A DNA stretch of 64,000 nucleotides from Astrobacterium formosum (GTDB lineage: Bacteria > Pseudomonadota > Alphaproteobacteria > Rhizobiales > Xanthobacteraceae). Each line of letters opens with the position of its first letter. Positions within the stretch are counted from its first letter, which is position 1. This document shows, piece by piece, positions 8,345 to 16,346 of the stretch. The stretch spans positions 51,938 to 115,937 of the forward strand of contig JAVDCA010000024.1 of assembly GCA_030848545.1 (NCBI GenBank), read 5' to 3'. Made by a program: the position numbers and the translations under genes. The notes under the pieces are model-generated. The model worked only from the letters and a program-made list of their open reading frames with translations. It had not been told where the DNA came from and searched no databases.

Positions 8345-9628
8345 ATGGGAGCCATCGCTTTCGTCTTCACCGGGTCCGTGCTGATCGGCATCCCGATCGC
8401 CTTCGTGCTCGGGCTGTCGGCCCTGTACTACTTCCTGTTCGTCGGCCGGGTGCCGATGGATATGATCGGCCAGAAACTCTACAGCGGCACCGACAACTTC
8501 GTCCTCCTCGCCATTCCGTTCTTCATCCTCGCCGGCGATTTGATGAACCGGGCGAAGATCACCGATGCGCTGGTCGGTTTCGCCAAGCTCCTGGTCGGCC
8601 GCATCCCCGGCGCGCTCGCCCAGGTGACGGTGGTGTGCAGCATCTTCTTCGCCGGCATCACCGGCGCCGGCGTCGCCGACGTCGCCGCGCTCGGCTCGGT
8701 GCTGATCCCGGCCATGAAGAAGGAGGGCTACACGGCCGAATACGCCGCCGCGATCACGGTCGCCGGCTCCGTCATCGGCCCGATCATCCCGCCCTCGATC
8801 ATCATGGTGGTCTACAGCATGACCACCGGCGAGTCGGTCGGCGCCCTGTTCGCCGCCGGCTTCGTTCCCGGCCTCGCCATCGGGCTGGCGCTGATGATCA
8901 TGAGCGTCTACTTCGCGATCAAGAACGGCCATCCGCGCCGCACCGAGAAGATTCCCTTCAACGAGGCGGCGGTCACCGTCCGCAAGTCGCTGATCGCGCT
9001 GATGTGCCCGGTCGTGCTGGTCGGCGGCATCCTGTCCGGTCGCTTCACGCCGACCGAGGCGGCGGCGATCGCCTGCGGCTATGCGATGTTGGCCGGTGTG
9101 GTCCTGCTCCGGACGCTCACCTTCCGCGACGTTGTCGAATGCTTCCAGAGAGCGGCCGTGTCGTCGGCGGTGATCCTGCTGATCATCGCCATGGCAGGGC
9201 TGTTCAGCCAGGTGCTGGCGCTCGAGTATTTTCCGCGCACGGTGGCGGGCTGGATCCTCGGCTTCACCCAGAACAAGTACGTCTATCTGATGCTCGTCAA
9301 CATCCTGCTCCTGTTCATGGGTATGATCATGGAGACGGCGGCGAGCGTCATCCTGCTCGCTCCGATCCTGCTGCCGATCGCCATCCAGCTCGGCATCCAC
9401 CCGCTGCATTTCGCGCTGGTGATGCTGGTCAACTTGAACATCGGCCTGATCACCCCGCCGGTGGGCGTGTGCCTGTTCGCGGCGGCGCCGATCGCCAAGG
9501 TTTCGATCGAGAAGATGTCGAAGGCGGCAATGCCGTTCATCTGCGCCGAACTCGTCGCGCTGATGATCATCACCTACGTTCCCGAACTGATCCTGATCGT
9601 GCCGCGCATGATGGGCTTCATCCGCTGA
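8345..9628 (+). CDS. dctM: TRAP transporter large permease (DctM family)
   Basis: A 427-residue protein with about 12 hydrophobic segments. DctM signatures seen are LAIPFFILAGDLMNRA, GAGVADVAALGSVLIPAM, the GPIIPPSIIMVVYS hairpin, and NLNIGLITPPVGVCLF near the C-terminus; the last two are the inverted-repeat hairpin motifs of the ion-transporter superfamily. It carries the substrate pathway of the dctPQM system. The start is 12 bp after dctQ. A palindromic repeat lies just beyond its stop codon. Confidence 0.93.
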   Translation: MGAIAFVFTGSVLIGIPIAFVLGLSALYYFLFVGRVPMDMIGQKLYSGTDNFVLLAIPFFILAGDLMNRAKITDALVGFAKLLVGRIPGALAQVTVVCSIFFAGITGAGVADVAALGSVLIPAMKKEGYTAEYAAAITVAGSVIGPIIPPSIIMVVYSMTTGESVGALFAAGFVPGLAIGLALMIMSVYFAIKNGHPRRTEKIPFNEAAVTVRKSLIALMCPVVLVGGILSGRFTPTEAAAIACGYAMLAGVVLLRTLTFRDVVECFQRAAVSSAVILLIIAMAGLFSQVLALEYFPRTVAGWILGFTQNKYVYLMLVNILLLFMGMIMETAASVILLAPILLPIAIQLGIHPLHFALVMLVNLNIGLITPPVGVCLFAAAPIAKVSIEKMSKAAMPFICAELVALMIITYVPELILIVPRMMGFIR

Positions 9629-9648
9629 CGGTGCATGTCGAATCTTCG

Positions 9649-9734
9649 CGTCATTGCGAGGAGTGAAACGACGAAGCAATCCAGAAGCCACGCAGCAAAG
9701 AGCTGGATTGCTTCGCTTCGCTCGCAAGGACGAC
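9649..9734. repeat. REP-like long inverted repeat, copy 1
   Basis: The left arm begins CGTCATTGCGAGGAG and continues to AAGCAATCCAG; the right arm is its near reverse complement (CTGGATTGCTTCGC ... CTCGCAAGGACG), with a spacer of about 17 nt. The same arms recur at 19462-19578 (copy 2), again just downstream of a plus-strand transporter operon. This is a dispersed, non-coding palindromic element whose transcript would fold into a long hairpin. Confidence 0.85.
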
Positions 9735-9774
9735 AATAAAAAAACGGCCGCACCGGTCACCGGCGCGGCCGTTT
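9735..9774 (-). terminator. Rho-independent terminator of the zinc dehydrogenase gene
   Basis: The 10-bp stem (9742-9751 with 9765-9774) has a further CCGG/CCGG pairing in the loop. On the minus strand the hairpin is followed by a run of T (plus-strand A-run at 9735-9744). It lies 20 bp beyond the stop codon of the minus-strand dehydrogenase gene. Confidence 0.85.
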
Positions 9775-9793
9775 CGCGTTCACGCGGGCGAAT

Positions 9794-10813
9794 TCAGTTC
9801 AAGATCACCTTGATCAGCGGCCCGGGGTCTTTCGCCAGCTTGGCGAACATCTCGGGCCCCCGTTCGAACATCGGCACCCGCAGGCTGATCAGGTGCTCGA
9901 GATCGAGCTTGCCGGTGTTGAGCAGGTCGACCACGGTTGCGAACTCGTCGATGGAGTAGAGGAACGAGCCGGTCACCTTGAGCTCACGGGTGACGATTTC
10001 CTGCATGTTGGTGTTGACGAATTTTGCCGAGTTGCCGACCCAAACGGCGGTGCCGCCGAGCCTGAGGCAGGCAGTCGACTGCTGCACGGTCGGGGTTGCG
10101 CCCACGGCTTCGAGCGTCACGTCGACGCCGCCGCCGGTCTCGGCGCGGATGGTTTCGACGAGGTTCTCGGTCGCGCCGTTGATGGTGCGGTCGGCGCCCA
10201 TCTTGCGGGCGACTTCGAGCCGAGAGTCGGCGAGATCCGAGACGATGATCTTGGCGGGATTGCGGGTCTTCACCAGCGCGGCGATCAGAAGCCCGATGGT
10301 GCCGGCGCCGATCACCATCACGGTCTTGCCGGTGAGGTCACCGGCGTGATTGACCGCCCGGCAGGCGACCGCCAGCGGCTCCATCAGTGAACCGATGTCG
10401 TAGCTCACCGGGTCAGCGAGCTTGAACAGGATCTTGGTCGGCACGCTGATGTATTCGGCCATGGCGCCATTGCAGTCGAGCACTCCGAAGGCGCGCTTGT
10501 TCAGGCACAGATGGCGATTGCCCCGGCGGCACTGTGCGCAATCGTCGCAGAACACCACCGGATAGGCGGTGACGCGGTCGCCGACCTTGAAGCCGGTCGC
10601 GCCGGTACCGAGTTCGGCGATCTCGGCGGCGAATTCGTGTCCCATCACCATCGGGGGCGTGCGGCGGCCGGTGAGGCCGAGGTAGCCGTGCACGTCGGAG
10701 CCGCAGATGCCGACCGACTTGACGCGCAGCAGCGCCTCGCCGGGGCCGGGCCGCGGGTCGGCGATGTCGGCGATCTTCAGGTTCTCGGGGCCGTAATACA
10801 CCAGCGCTTTCAT
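9794..10813 (-). CDS. Zinc-dependent medium-chain alcohol/polyol dehydrogenase
   Basis: A 339-residue MDR-family dehydrogenase. Catalytic zinc ligands are in SVGICGSDVHGYLG and MGHEFAAEI; the structural zinc uses the cysteines of CDDCAQCRRGNRHLC; the nucleotide fold shows VIGAGTIGLLIAALVK. The pattern is that of sorbitol, threonine or galactitol dehydrogenases, which oxidise a secondary alcohol of a polyol with NAD+. I placed the start at the ATG at 10813 (GAGGACA about 8 nt upstream); the upstream frame extension is not conserved-looking. It is transcribed away from the SDR gene, with the palindromic operator between them, so both are probably in the GntR regulon. Confidence 0.9.
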   Translation of the reverse strand: MKALVYYGPENLKIADIADPRPGPGEALLRVKSVGICGSDVHGYLGLTGRRTPPMVMGHEFAAEIAELGTGATGFKVGDRVTAYPVVFCDDCAQCRRGNRHLCLNKRAFGVLDCNGAMAEYISVPTKILFKLADPVSYDIGSLMEPLAVACRAVNHAGDLTGKTVMVIGAGTIGLLIAALVKTRNPAKIIVSDLADSRLEVARKMGADRTINGATENLVETIRAETGGGVDVTLEAVGATPTVQQSTACLRLGGTAVWVGNSAKFVNTNMQEIVTRELKVTGSFLYSIDEFATVVDLLNTGKLDLEHLISLRVPMFERGPEMFAKLAKDPGPLIKVILN

Positions 10814-11114
10814 CGTCAGTGTCCTCGCGCGCGCGTTCTGAAAGGGCGACCGCCGACGGCCGTGCGGAACCGGTCGGCTGGGCGGAGAGGCCGGCATTTC
10901 CGCTGCGGAGCCGCCACCGCCACAGTACATAGTAGCGAGGACGCGGACGCGACAAATAAGGGCTTTAGCGCATTTCTTCGTCCGCAAACTTGTATTACAA
11001 GTTAGCCGCCAAGTGGTGAGACCCGGGATGCCGAGACACGGCCGACGGCGCTCCGCCACCGCCGTCCGGTGCCCGGTCGGGCCGGGCTGCACGTCCATGC
11101 GCCGCGGGAGGTGA
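10814..11114. other. Divergent promoter region between dehydrogenase genes
   Basis: About 300 bp between the minus-strand zinc dehydrogenase and the plus-strand SDR. No gene is apparent. Its main feature is the 17-bp palindrome at 10987-11003; both promoters should lie near it. Confidence 0.6.
10987..11003. promoter_or_regulatory. Perfect palindromic operator (GntR/FCD type) between divergent dehydrogenase genes
   Basis: AACTTGT-ATT-ACAAGTT: two perfect 7-bp arms around 3 bp, with the TTGT...ACAA form expected for FadR-subfamily regulators. A related half-conserved copy precedes dctP (6622-6638). The divergent intergenic location fits control of both flanking genes by the regulator at 5613-6350. 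Confidence 0.6.
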
Positions 11115-11870
11115 ATGATGAGGCTGAAAGACAAGGTCGCTTTGATCACCGGTGCGGCCCAAGGGCTCGGTGCCGCGATGGCGACCCGTTTCGCCCAGGA
11201 GGGCGCGACGGTATTCGTCTGCGACCTCAACACGGAGGCGGGCGAAGCCACCGCCGCCAAGATCAGGAATTCCGGCGGCAAGTCGACGTTCCACAAACTC
11301 GACGTCGCCTGCGAAGCGGACTGGATCGCCGTCTACGCGGCGGTCGTCGCCGCGTGCGGGCGCCTCGACGTTCTCGTCAACAATGCCGGCATCAATATCC
11401 GCGAACTCATCGAGGTCATGGCGGAGGCCAATTTCGACAAGATGCTGGCCGTCAACGTCAAGGGCCCGTTCCTCGGCATCAAGCACGCCATCCCGCTCAT
11501 GCGCAAAGGCGGCGGCGGCTCGATCATCAACATGTCTTCGGTGTGCGGCCTCGTCGGCCACCGATACACGCCCGAGGCCTATACCATCACCAAGGGCGCC
11601 GTCACGCTGATGACCAAGACCATCGGGGTGCGCTACGCCAAGGACAATATCCGCTGCAACTCCATCCACCCGTCGACGGTCGATACCCCGCTGGTACAGA
11701 TCCTGTTCCAGGATCCCAAGCGCAAGGAGGAGCGGCTCGGCGAGGTGCCGCTCGGCCGGCTCGCCACCGATCTCGACGTCGCCAATGCCGCCTTGTACCT
11801 GGCCTCCGACGAGGCCGCGTTCCTCAACGGCGTCTCGCTGCCGGTCGACGGCGGCGTGACCGCGTACTGA
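11115..11870 (+). CDS. SDR-family NAD(P)-dependent oxidoreductase
   Basis: A 251-residue classical short-chain dehydrogenase: cofactor motif TGAAQGLGAAMA, NNAGI at about residue 90, catalytic Ser in NMSSVCGLVG and the YxxxK pair in AYTITKGAV; the C-terminus ends LPVDGGVTAY as usual. GGGAGGTG precedes two adjacent ATGs (11115 and 11118), and either could be used. It is the first gene of the SDR-transketolase A-transketolase B run. It probably oxidises or reduces a carbonyl of the imported carbohydrate or polyol; the substrate is not determinable. Confidence 0.9.
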   Translation: MMRLKDKVALITGAAQGLGAAMATRFAQEGATVFVCDLNTEAGEATAAKIRNSGGKSTFHKLDVACEADWIAVYAAVVAACGRLDVLVNNAGINIRELIEVMAEANFDKMLAVNVKGPFLGIKHAIPLMRKGGGGSIINMSSVCGLVGHRYTPEAYTITKGAVTLMTKTIGVRYAKDNIRCNSIHPSTVDTPLVQILFQDPKRKEERLGEVPLGRLATDLDVANAALYLASDEAAFLNGVSLPVDGGVTAY

Positions 11871-11920
11871 CCCCGCGCGTTCGTCGCCGGCCATTGAAAA
11901 TCCTGGAGAGAGGTCTTGAA

Positions 11921-12754
11921 ATGAACCGAGAGCACATCGCCAAAGTCGAAAGCGCAGCGCGCCGATTGCGCTGGGACATCGTCGAAATGATCGGTCCCAA
12001 CGTGCGTGGACATTTCGGCGGCTCGCTGTCGCTCGCCGACATCGTCGCGGCGCTCTATTTCTACAAGATGCGCCACGACCCCAAGAACCCGGCCTGGGCG
12101 GAGCGCGACCGTTTCCTGCTCTCCAAGGGCCATGCCGGCCTGGTGCAGTATGCCGCGCTGGCAGAGTGCGGCTATTACCCCAAGGCCGAGCTCGCCAAGC
12201 TCAAGACGCTCGGATCGATCCTGCAGGGCCATCCCGATATGCGCCGCATGCCCGGCATCGAGTGCTCGACGGGGTCGCTCGGGCAGGGCTTGTCGATCGC
12301 CTGCGGCATGGCGGCGGGTCTCAAGCTCGACGGCAGCAAGGCGCAAGTCTACTGCGTGGTCGGAGACGGCGAAGCCGCCGAAGGCCAGATCTGGGAGGCG
12401 GCGAACGCCGCTTCCCACTACAAGCTCGACAATCTCGTCGGCGTTCTCGATCGCAACCGCCTGCAGGCGACCGGCGCCATTGAGAAGCGCTTCAACACCA
12501 ATCCGGTGGTCGAGAAGTGGGAATCGTTCGGCTGGCACGTCGCCGAATGCGACGGCCACGACGCCGCTTCGCTGATCGCCGCCTTCGACGCCCTCGACGG
12601 CGTCCACGGCAAGCCGAAGATGCTGGTCGCCCGCACCGTCAAGGGCTCGGGCCTGCCCTTCGCCGAGAACGACGCCGCGTTCCACAACGGCGCGGTCACG
12701 AGCGAGCAGTACGAGCAGGCGCGCAAGCTCTTCTGCGCCGATGCGGTCCATTGA
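11921..12754 (+). CDS. Transketolase, N-terminal (TPP-binding) subunit
   Basis: A 277-residue protein equal to the N-terminal half of transketolase. SKGHAGLVQYAALAE, STGSLGQGLSIACGMAAG and the thiamine-diphosphate motif GDGEAAEGQIWEAAN ending in LDRNRLQ are all present. Split transketolases work as heterotetramers of this and the C-terminal subunit encoded next, moving a two-carbon ketol unit between sugar phosphates. I use the ATG at 11921 (AGAGAGG upstream); the same frame is open far upstream over the SDR gene but that part is an out-of-frame shadow. The gap to the C-terminal subunit is 17 bp. Confidence 0.93.
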   Translation: MNREHIAKVESAARRLRWDIVEMIGPNVRGHFGGSLSLADIVAALYFYKMRHDPKNPAWAERDRFLLSKGHAGLVQYAALAECGYYPKAELAKLKTLGSILQGHPDMRRMPGIECSTGSLGQGLSIACGMAAGLKLDGSKAQVYCVVGDGEAAEGQIWEAANAASHYKLDNLVGVLDRNRLQATGAIEKRFNTNPVVEKWESFGWHVAECDGHDAASLIAAFDALDGVHGKPKMLVARTVKGSGLPFAENDAAFHNGAVTSEQYEQARKLFCADAVH

Positions 12755-12771
12755 TCAGGGGGAATGAAGAA

Positions 12772-13713
12772 ATGACCAATCACAATCTGCGCGACGTCTA
12801 CGGCCGCACCCTGGTCGAGCTCGGCAAGGAAAACAAGAACGTCGTCGTCCTCGAGGCCGACCTCGGCAAGTCGACGATGACCTGTTATTTCGAGGACGCG
12901 TTCCCGAACCGCTTCTTCGAGATGGGCATCGCCGAGGCGAACATGACCAGCTTCGCCGCCGGCCTGTCGCTGACCGGAAAGATCGCCTTCACCAATTCGT
13001 TCGCGGTGTTCGCGGCCGGGAGGTCCTACGACCAGATTCGCCAGAGCATCTGCCTGCCCAAGCTGAACGTGAAGATCGTCGGTTCGAGCGCCGGCCTGTC
13101 CGACTATGGCGATGGTTCGACGCACCAGACCGTCGAGGACATCGCCATCATGCGGGCGATCCCGAACATGACCGTGCTGGTACCGGCGGACGCCGTCGAG
13201 ACCGCCAAGATGACGCGGGCAGCCGCCGCCCACGAAGGCCCGGTCTATCTGCGCATCACCCGCTCCGACCTGCCGGACGTCGTCCCCGAGAATGAGGAAA
13301 TCGTCATCGGCAAGCCGTATCTCCTGCGCGACGGCAGCGATGTGGTCGTCTATGCGTGCGGCGCCATGGTGTCGGCGGCGCTGGAGGCCGCCGAGGCCGC
13401 CAAGGCGCAAGGCCTGTCGCTGCGGGTCGTCAACGTGTCGAGCCTCAAGCCGATCGACGAGGCGGCGCTCAAGAAGCTCGCCGACGGCGTCAAGGCGATC
13501 GTGACAGCGGAGGAGCATTCGCTGATCGGCGGGCTCGCCAGCGTCGTCACTTACGCGTTCCGCGGCAGCGCTCTGCCGATCGAATGCATCGGCATCGCCG
13601 ACAAGTTCGGCCAGTCAGCCGAGAACATCAATGTCCTGATGGAGGCCTATGGGCTGACGGCCGCCGAGATCCTCAAGGCGGCCGTGGCGGCTAAACGCAA
13701 AGCCACTGTCTGA
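12772..13713 (+). CDS. Transketolase, C-terminal (pyrimidine-binding and TKC) subunit
   Basis: A 313-residue partner of the preceding subunit. RFFEMGIAEANMTSFAAGLS holds the conserved Glu that activates thiamine diphosphate, followed by the H-rich GDGSTHQTVEDIAIMR and the transketolase C-terminal domain (VVNVSSLKPIDEAAL). The start ATG at 12772 is preceded by GGGGAATGAAGAA. Last gene of the operon; a strong terminator lies 61 bp after its stop. With the neighbouring dehydrogenases and TRAP carrier it suggests a pathway that turns an imported polyol or sugar into a ketose handled by transketolase chemistry; no kinase gene is in the block. Confidence 0.93.
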   Translation: MTNHNLRDVYGRTLVELGKENKNVVVLEADLGKSTMTCYFEDAFPNRFFEMGIAEANMTSFAAGLSLTGKIAFTNSFAVFAAGRSYDQIRQSICLPKLNVKIVGSSAGLSDYGDGSTHQTVEDIAIMRAIPNMTVLVPADAVETAKMTRAAAAHEGPVYLRITRSDLPDVVPENEEIVIGKPYLLRDGSDVVVYACGAMVSAALEAAEAAKAQGLSLRVVNVSSLKPIDEAALKKLADGVKAIVTAEEHSLIGGLASVVTYAFRGSALPIECIGIADKFGQSAENINVLMEAYGLTAAEILKAAVAAKRKATV

Positions 13714-13773
13714 CCGGTTGTTCATGCGCGAAGCAGGACGGGCGGCGGTCCGCATCTGCGTCGCGCGACGTCG

Positions 13774-13814
13774 GCATCGGCCGCGGATCGCTCCACGGCC
13801 GATGCTGCGTTTTT
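13774..13814 (+). terminator. Rho-independent terminator after the transketolase operon
   Basis: A perfect 10-bp stem GCATCGGCCG/CGGCCGATGC with a 12-nt loop (13784-13795), followed by TGCGTTTTT. It sits just before the stop codon of the converging PLP enzyme gene. Confidence 0.85.
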
Positions 13815-13825
13815 AGACCTGAAGA

Positions 13826-15025
13826 TCAGGTGCAGGCCTTCATGGCCGCGAAGCCGCGCTCGAGATCGGCGATGAGGTCGTCGACATTCTCGAGCCCGAT
13901 ATGCAGTCGCACCGTCGGTCCGCCTGGATTCCATGTCGTCGCGGTGCGCGCCGGCGCACAGTCGAACGGAATCGCGAGGCTCTCGAATCCCCCCCATGAG
14001 GCGCCGATGCCGAACAGGGTGAGGGCGTCGATGAAGGCGTGTGCGGCCGTGACGGGCATCGGTTCGAACACGACCGAGAACAGGCCGCAGCCGCCGGTAA
14101 AGTCGCGCCGGAAGATGGCGTTGCCGGGATCGCCCTCCAGGGCCGGGTGCAGCACCCGCGCGACTTCCGGCCGTTGCTGCAGCCAGCGGGCGACCGTGAG
14201 ACCCGACCGGTAGTGGCGCTCGAGGCGCACCGCCAGCGTACGCAGGCCGCGCAACGCGAGGTACATGTCGTCGGGGCCGACGCAGACGCCGCTCTCGCCG
14301 ACCACGTGATGCAGGTCGTTCCAGGTCGCGGCATTGGCGGCGACGACACCGAGCATGACGTCGGAATGGCCGGCGATATATTTGGTGCCGGCCTGGATCG
14401 CGAGATCGGCGCCGTGATCGAGCGGACGGAAGTTGAGCGGTGTCGCCCAGGTGTTGTCCATCAGCACGACGGCGCCGCGGGCGTGGGCAACCTTGGCGAT
14501 CGCCGGCACGTCCTGCATCTCGAACGACAGCGAGCCGGGCGCTTCCACGAACACTGCGCGGGTATTGTCATGCATCACGTCGGCAATTGCGGCGCCGGCG
14601 AGGGGATCGAAATAGGAGGTCTCGACGCCGTAGCGGGAGAGGACCTTGTCGCAGAAGTTCCGCGTCGGGCCGTAGGCACTGTCGGATACGAGCACGTGGT
14701 CACCGGATTTCACGGCCGACAGGAGCGCGAACGAGATGGCGGCGAGGCCGGACGGCAGCAGCGATACACCGGCGCAATTCGGTCCTTCCAGGCCCTGCAG
14801 CGCCCCCTCGAGGGCTTCGGAATTCGGGTTGCCGCGACGAGCGTATTGATAGCGGCCGCGATGGGCGAGAAATTCGGCGGCCGAACGGAACAGCACGGTC
14901 GAGCCGTGATAGACAGGCGTGTTGACGAAGCCGAAATGGGCGAACGGGTCGCGTCCCCCTGTCACCAGGCGGGTCTCGTGATGGGTGCCGCGGTGCAACT
15001 CTTCAGCCTGTGATAGAGACGCCAT
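13826..15025 (-). CDS. metC: Cystathionine beta-lyase-like Cys/Met metabolism PLP enzyme
   Basis: A 399-residue fold-type I PLP enzyme of the Cys/Met metabolism family. Landmarks are YARRGNPNSEALEGALQGLE, the DNTWATPLNFRPLDHGADL aspartate region, the Schiff-base Lys in QAGTKYIAGHSD, and RLHIGLENVDDLIADLERG at the C-terminus. The family cleaves cystathionine or related thioethers to homocysteine, pyruvate and ammonia. I start at the ATG at 15025 (AAGGAAA 7 nt upstream) instead of the longer open frame to 15106. It is divergent from the amino-acid ABC importer aapJQMP, an arrangement I believe is common in Rhizobiales. The gene symbol is by family, not proven specificity. Confidence 0.85.
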   Translation of the reverse strand: MASLSQAEELHRGTHHETRLVTGGRDPFAHFGFVNTPVYHGSTVLFRSAAEFLAHRGRYQYARRGNPNSEALEGALQGLEGPNCAGVSLLPSGLAAISFALLSAVKSGDHVLVSDSAYGPTRNFCDKVLSRYGVETSYFDPLAGAAIADVMHDNTRAVFVEAPGSLSFEMQDVPAIAKVAHARGAVVLMDNTWATPLNFRPLDHGADLAIQAGTKYIAGHSDVMLGVVAANAATWNDLHHVVGESGVCVGPDDMYLALRGLRTLAVRLERHYRSGLTVARWLQQRPEVARVLHPALEGDPGNAIFRRDFTGGCGLFSVVFEPMPVTAAHAFIDALTLFGIGASWGGFESLAIPFDCAPARTATTWNPGGPTVRLHIGLENVDDLIADLERGFAAMKACT

Positions 15026-15303
15026 CGTTCGTTTCCTTTGCGCTTGCCGACGCGCCGGTCCGCCCCGTAACAAGGTTCCAATACTGTCGTCCGGTGTTGA
15101 GCCCATCCGTCAATACCTTGACGCGGATGAACATTCGGACTGAGATGGACGGCGAGGGAATTCCATTGCCGTAAATCGGTTCCGTGCGCGCCTCATACGG
15201 TTGCGGCATGGAACCTGCAAGCCAAACGGCGGCGCCATGGGGGTGTCGCCCGGGTTCCGTGCCGCCCGTCGCTCCCGCGGGAGGCCATCGAAGCGAGGCG
15301 ATC

Positions 15304-16320
15304 ATGAATATAGTCCGTAGTCTGTCCCTGGGCATTGCCGCCGCGACCGCGCTCGTGGTGACCGCGTCCGCCGGCACGCTCGACGACGTGAAGGCCCGCG
15401 GCATGCTCAATTGCGGCTCCAGCGGACAGCTGCCCGGCTTCAGCCTGCCCGACGCCCAGGGCATCTGGATGGGATTCGATGTCGACTACTGCCGTGCCGT
15501 CGCGGCGGCGATTTTCAACGATCCCACCAAGGTCAAGTTCGTCGCCTTGTCGTCCAAGGACCGCTTCACGGCTCTGCAATCCGGCGACATCGACGTTCTG
15601 TCGCGCAACACCACATGGACATCCTCGCGCGACACCCAACTCGGCCTCAACTTCACCGCCATCAATTACTTCGACGGCCAGGGCTTCATCGTCCGCAAAT
15701 CCATCAAGGTCAATTCGGCCCTCGAACTCAACGATGCGGCGGTGTGCGTCCAGCAGGGCACCACCACCGAACTGAACCTGACCGACTATTTCCGTGCCAA
15801 CAAGATGCGGGTGAAGGTGGTCGCCTTCGCGACGCTCGACGAGTCGCTCAAGGCTTACGACACCGGCCGCTGCGATTCCTACACGACCGACGCCTCGCAG
15901 CTCTACAGCGTGCGCCTCAAGCTCGCCAAGCCCGACGACCACGTGGTCCTGCCCGAGATCATCTCCAAGGAGCCTCTCGGGCCGCTGGTGCGCCACGGCG
16001 ACGACCAGTGGTTCGACATCATCAAATGGGTGCACTTCGCCCTCGTCAATGCGGAGGAGTTCAATATCACCAAGGCGAACGTCGACGAGCAGGTGAAGTC
16101 CGACAATCCGGAGATCAAGCGTCTCCTGGGAACCGAAGGCAATTACGGTGAGCAACTCGGTTTGACCAAGGACTGGGTGGTGCGCATCGTCAAGGGCGTC
16201 GGCAATTACGGTGAGGTGTTCGACCGCAATCTGGGCCAGGGTTCGCCACTCAAGATCGCACGCGGCATCAACGCGCTGTGGACCAAGGGCGGGCTGCAAT
16301 ACGCGCCGCCGGTGCGCTGA
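15304..16320 (+). CDS. aapJ: General L-amino acid ABC transporter, substrate-binding protein
   Basis: A 338-residue periplasmic binding protein of the polar-amino-acid family. A signal peptide covers about residues 1-23 (ends VTASAG). The mature part starts TLDDVKARGMLNCGSSGQLP, then MGFDVDYCRAVAAAIF, RNTTWTSSRD and FVRKS-type ligand positions typical of AapJ/BztA, and is longer than HisJ-type proteins. The ATG at 15304 is chosen as the start of the signal peptide. It heads the aapJ-aapQ-aapM-aapP operon. Confidence 0.93.
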   Translation: MNIVRSLSLGIAAATALVVTASAGTLDDVKARGMLNCGSSGQLPGFSLPDAQGIWMGFDVDYCRAVAAAIFNDPTKVKFVALSSKDRFTALQSGDIDVLSRNTTWTSSRDTQLGLNFTAINYFDGQGFIVRKSIKVNSALELNDAAVCVQQGTTTELNLTDYFRANKMRVKVVAFATLDESLKAYDTGRCDSYTTDASQLYSVRLKLAKPDDHVVLPEIISKEPLGPLVRHGDDQWFDIIKWVHFALVNAEEFNITKANVDEQVKSDNPEIKRLLGTEGNYGEQLGLTKDWVVRIVKGVGNYGEVFDRNLGQGSPLKIARGINALWTKGGLQYAPPVR

Positions 16321-16346
16321 CGCACAGAAGGGAGGAGTGCGGGTCG

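Noticed and set aside
6476..9760. Open frame of about 1,090 codons on the minus strand opposite the first TRAP operon
   Set aside because: Composition is His/Asp/Arg-rich shadow coding typical of the strand opposite high-GC genes; the three plus-strand TRAP genes are complete and well supported.
11069..11920. Long N-terminal extension of the transketolase A frame
   Set aside because: It is an out-of-frame reading of the SDR gene; the transketolase core and a ribosome-binding site place the start at 11921.
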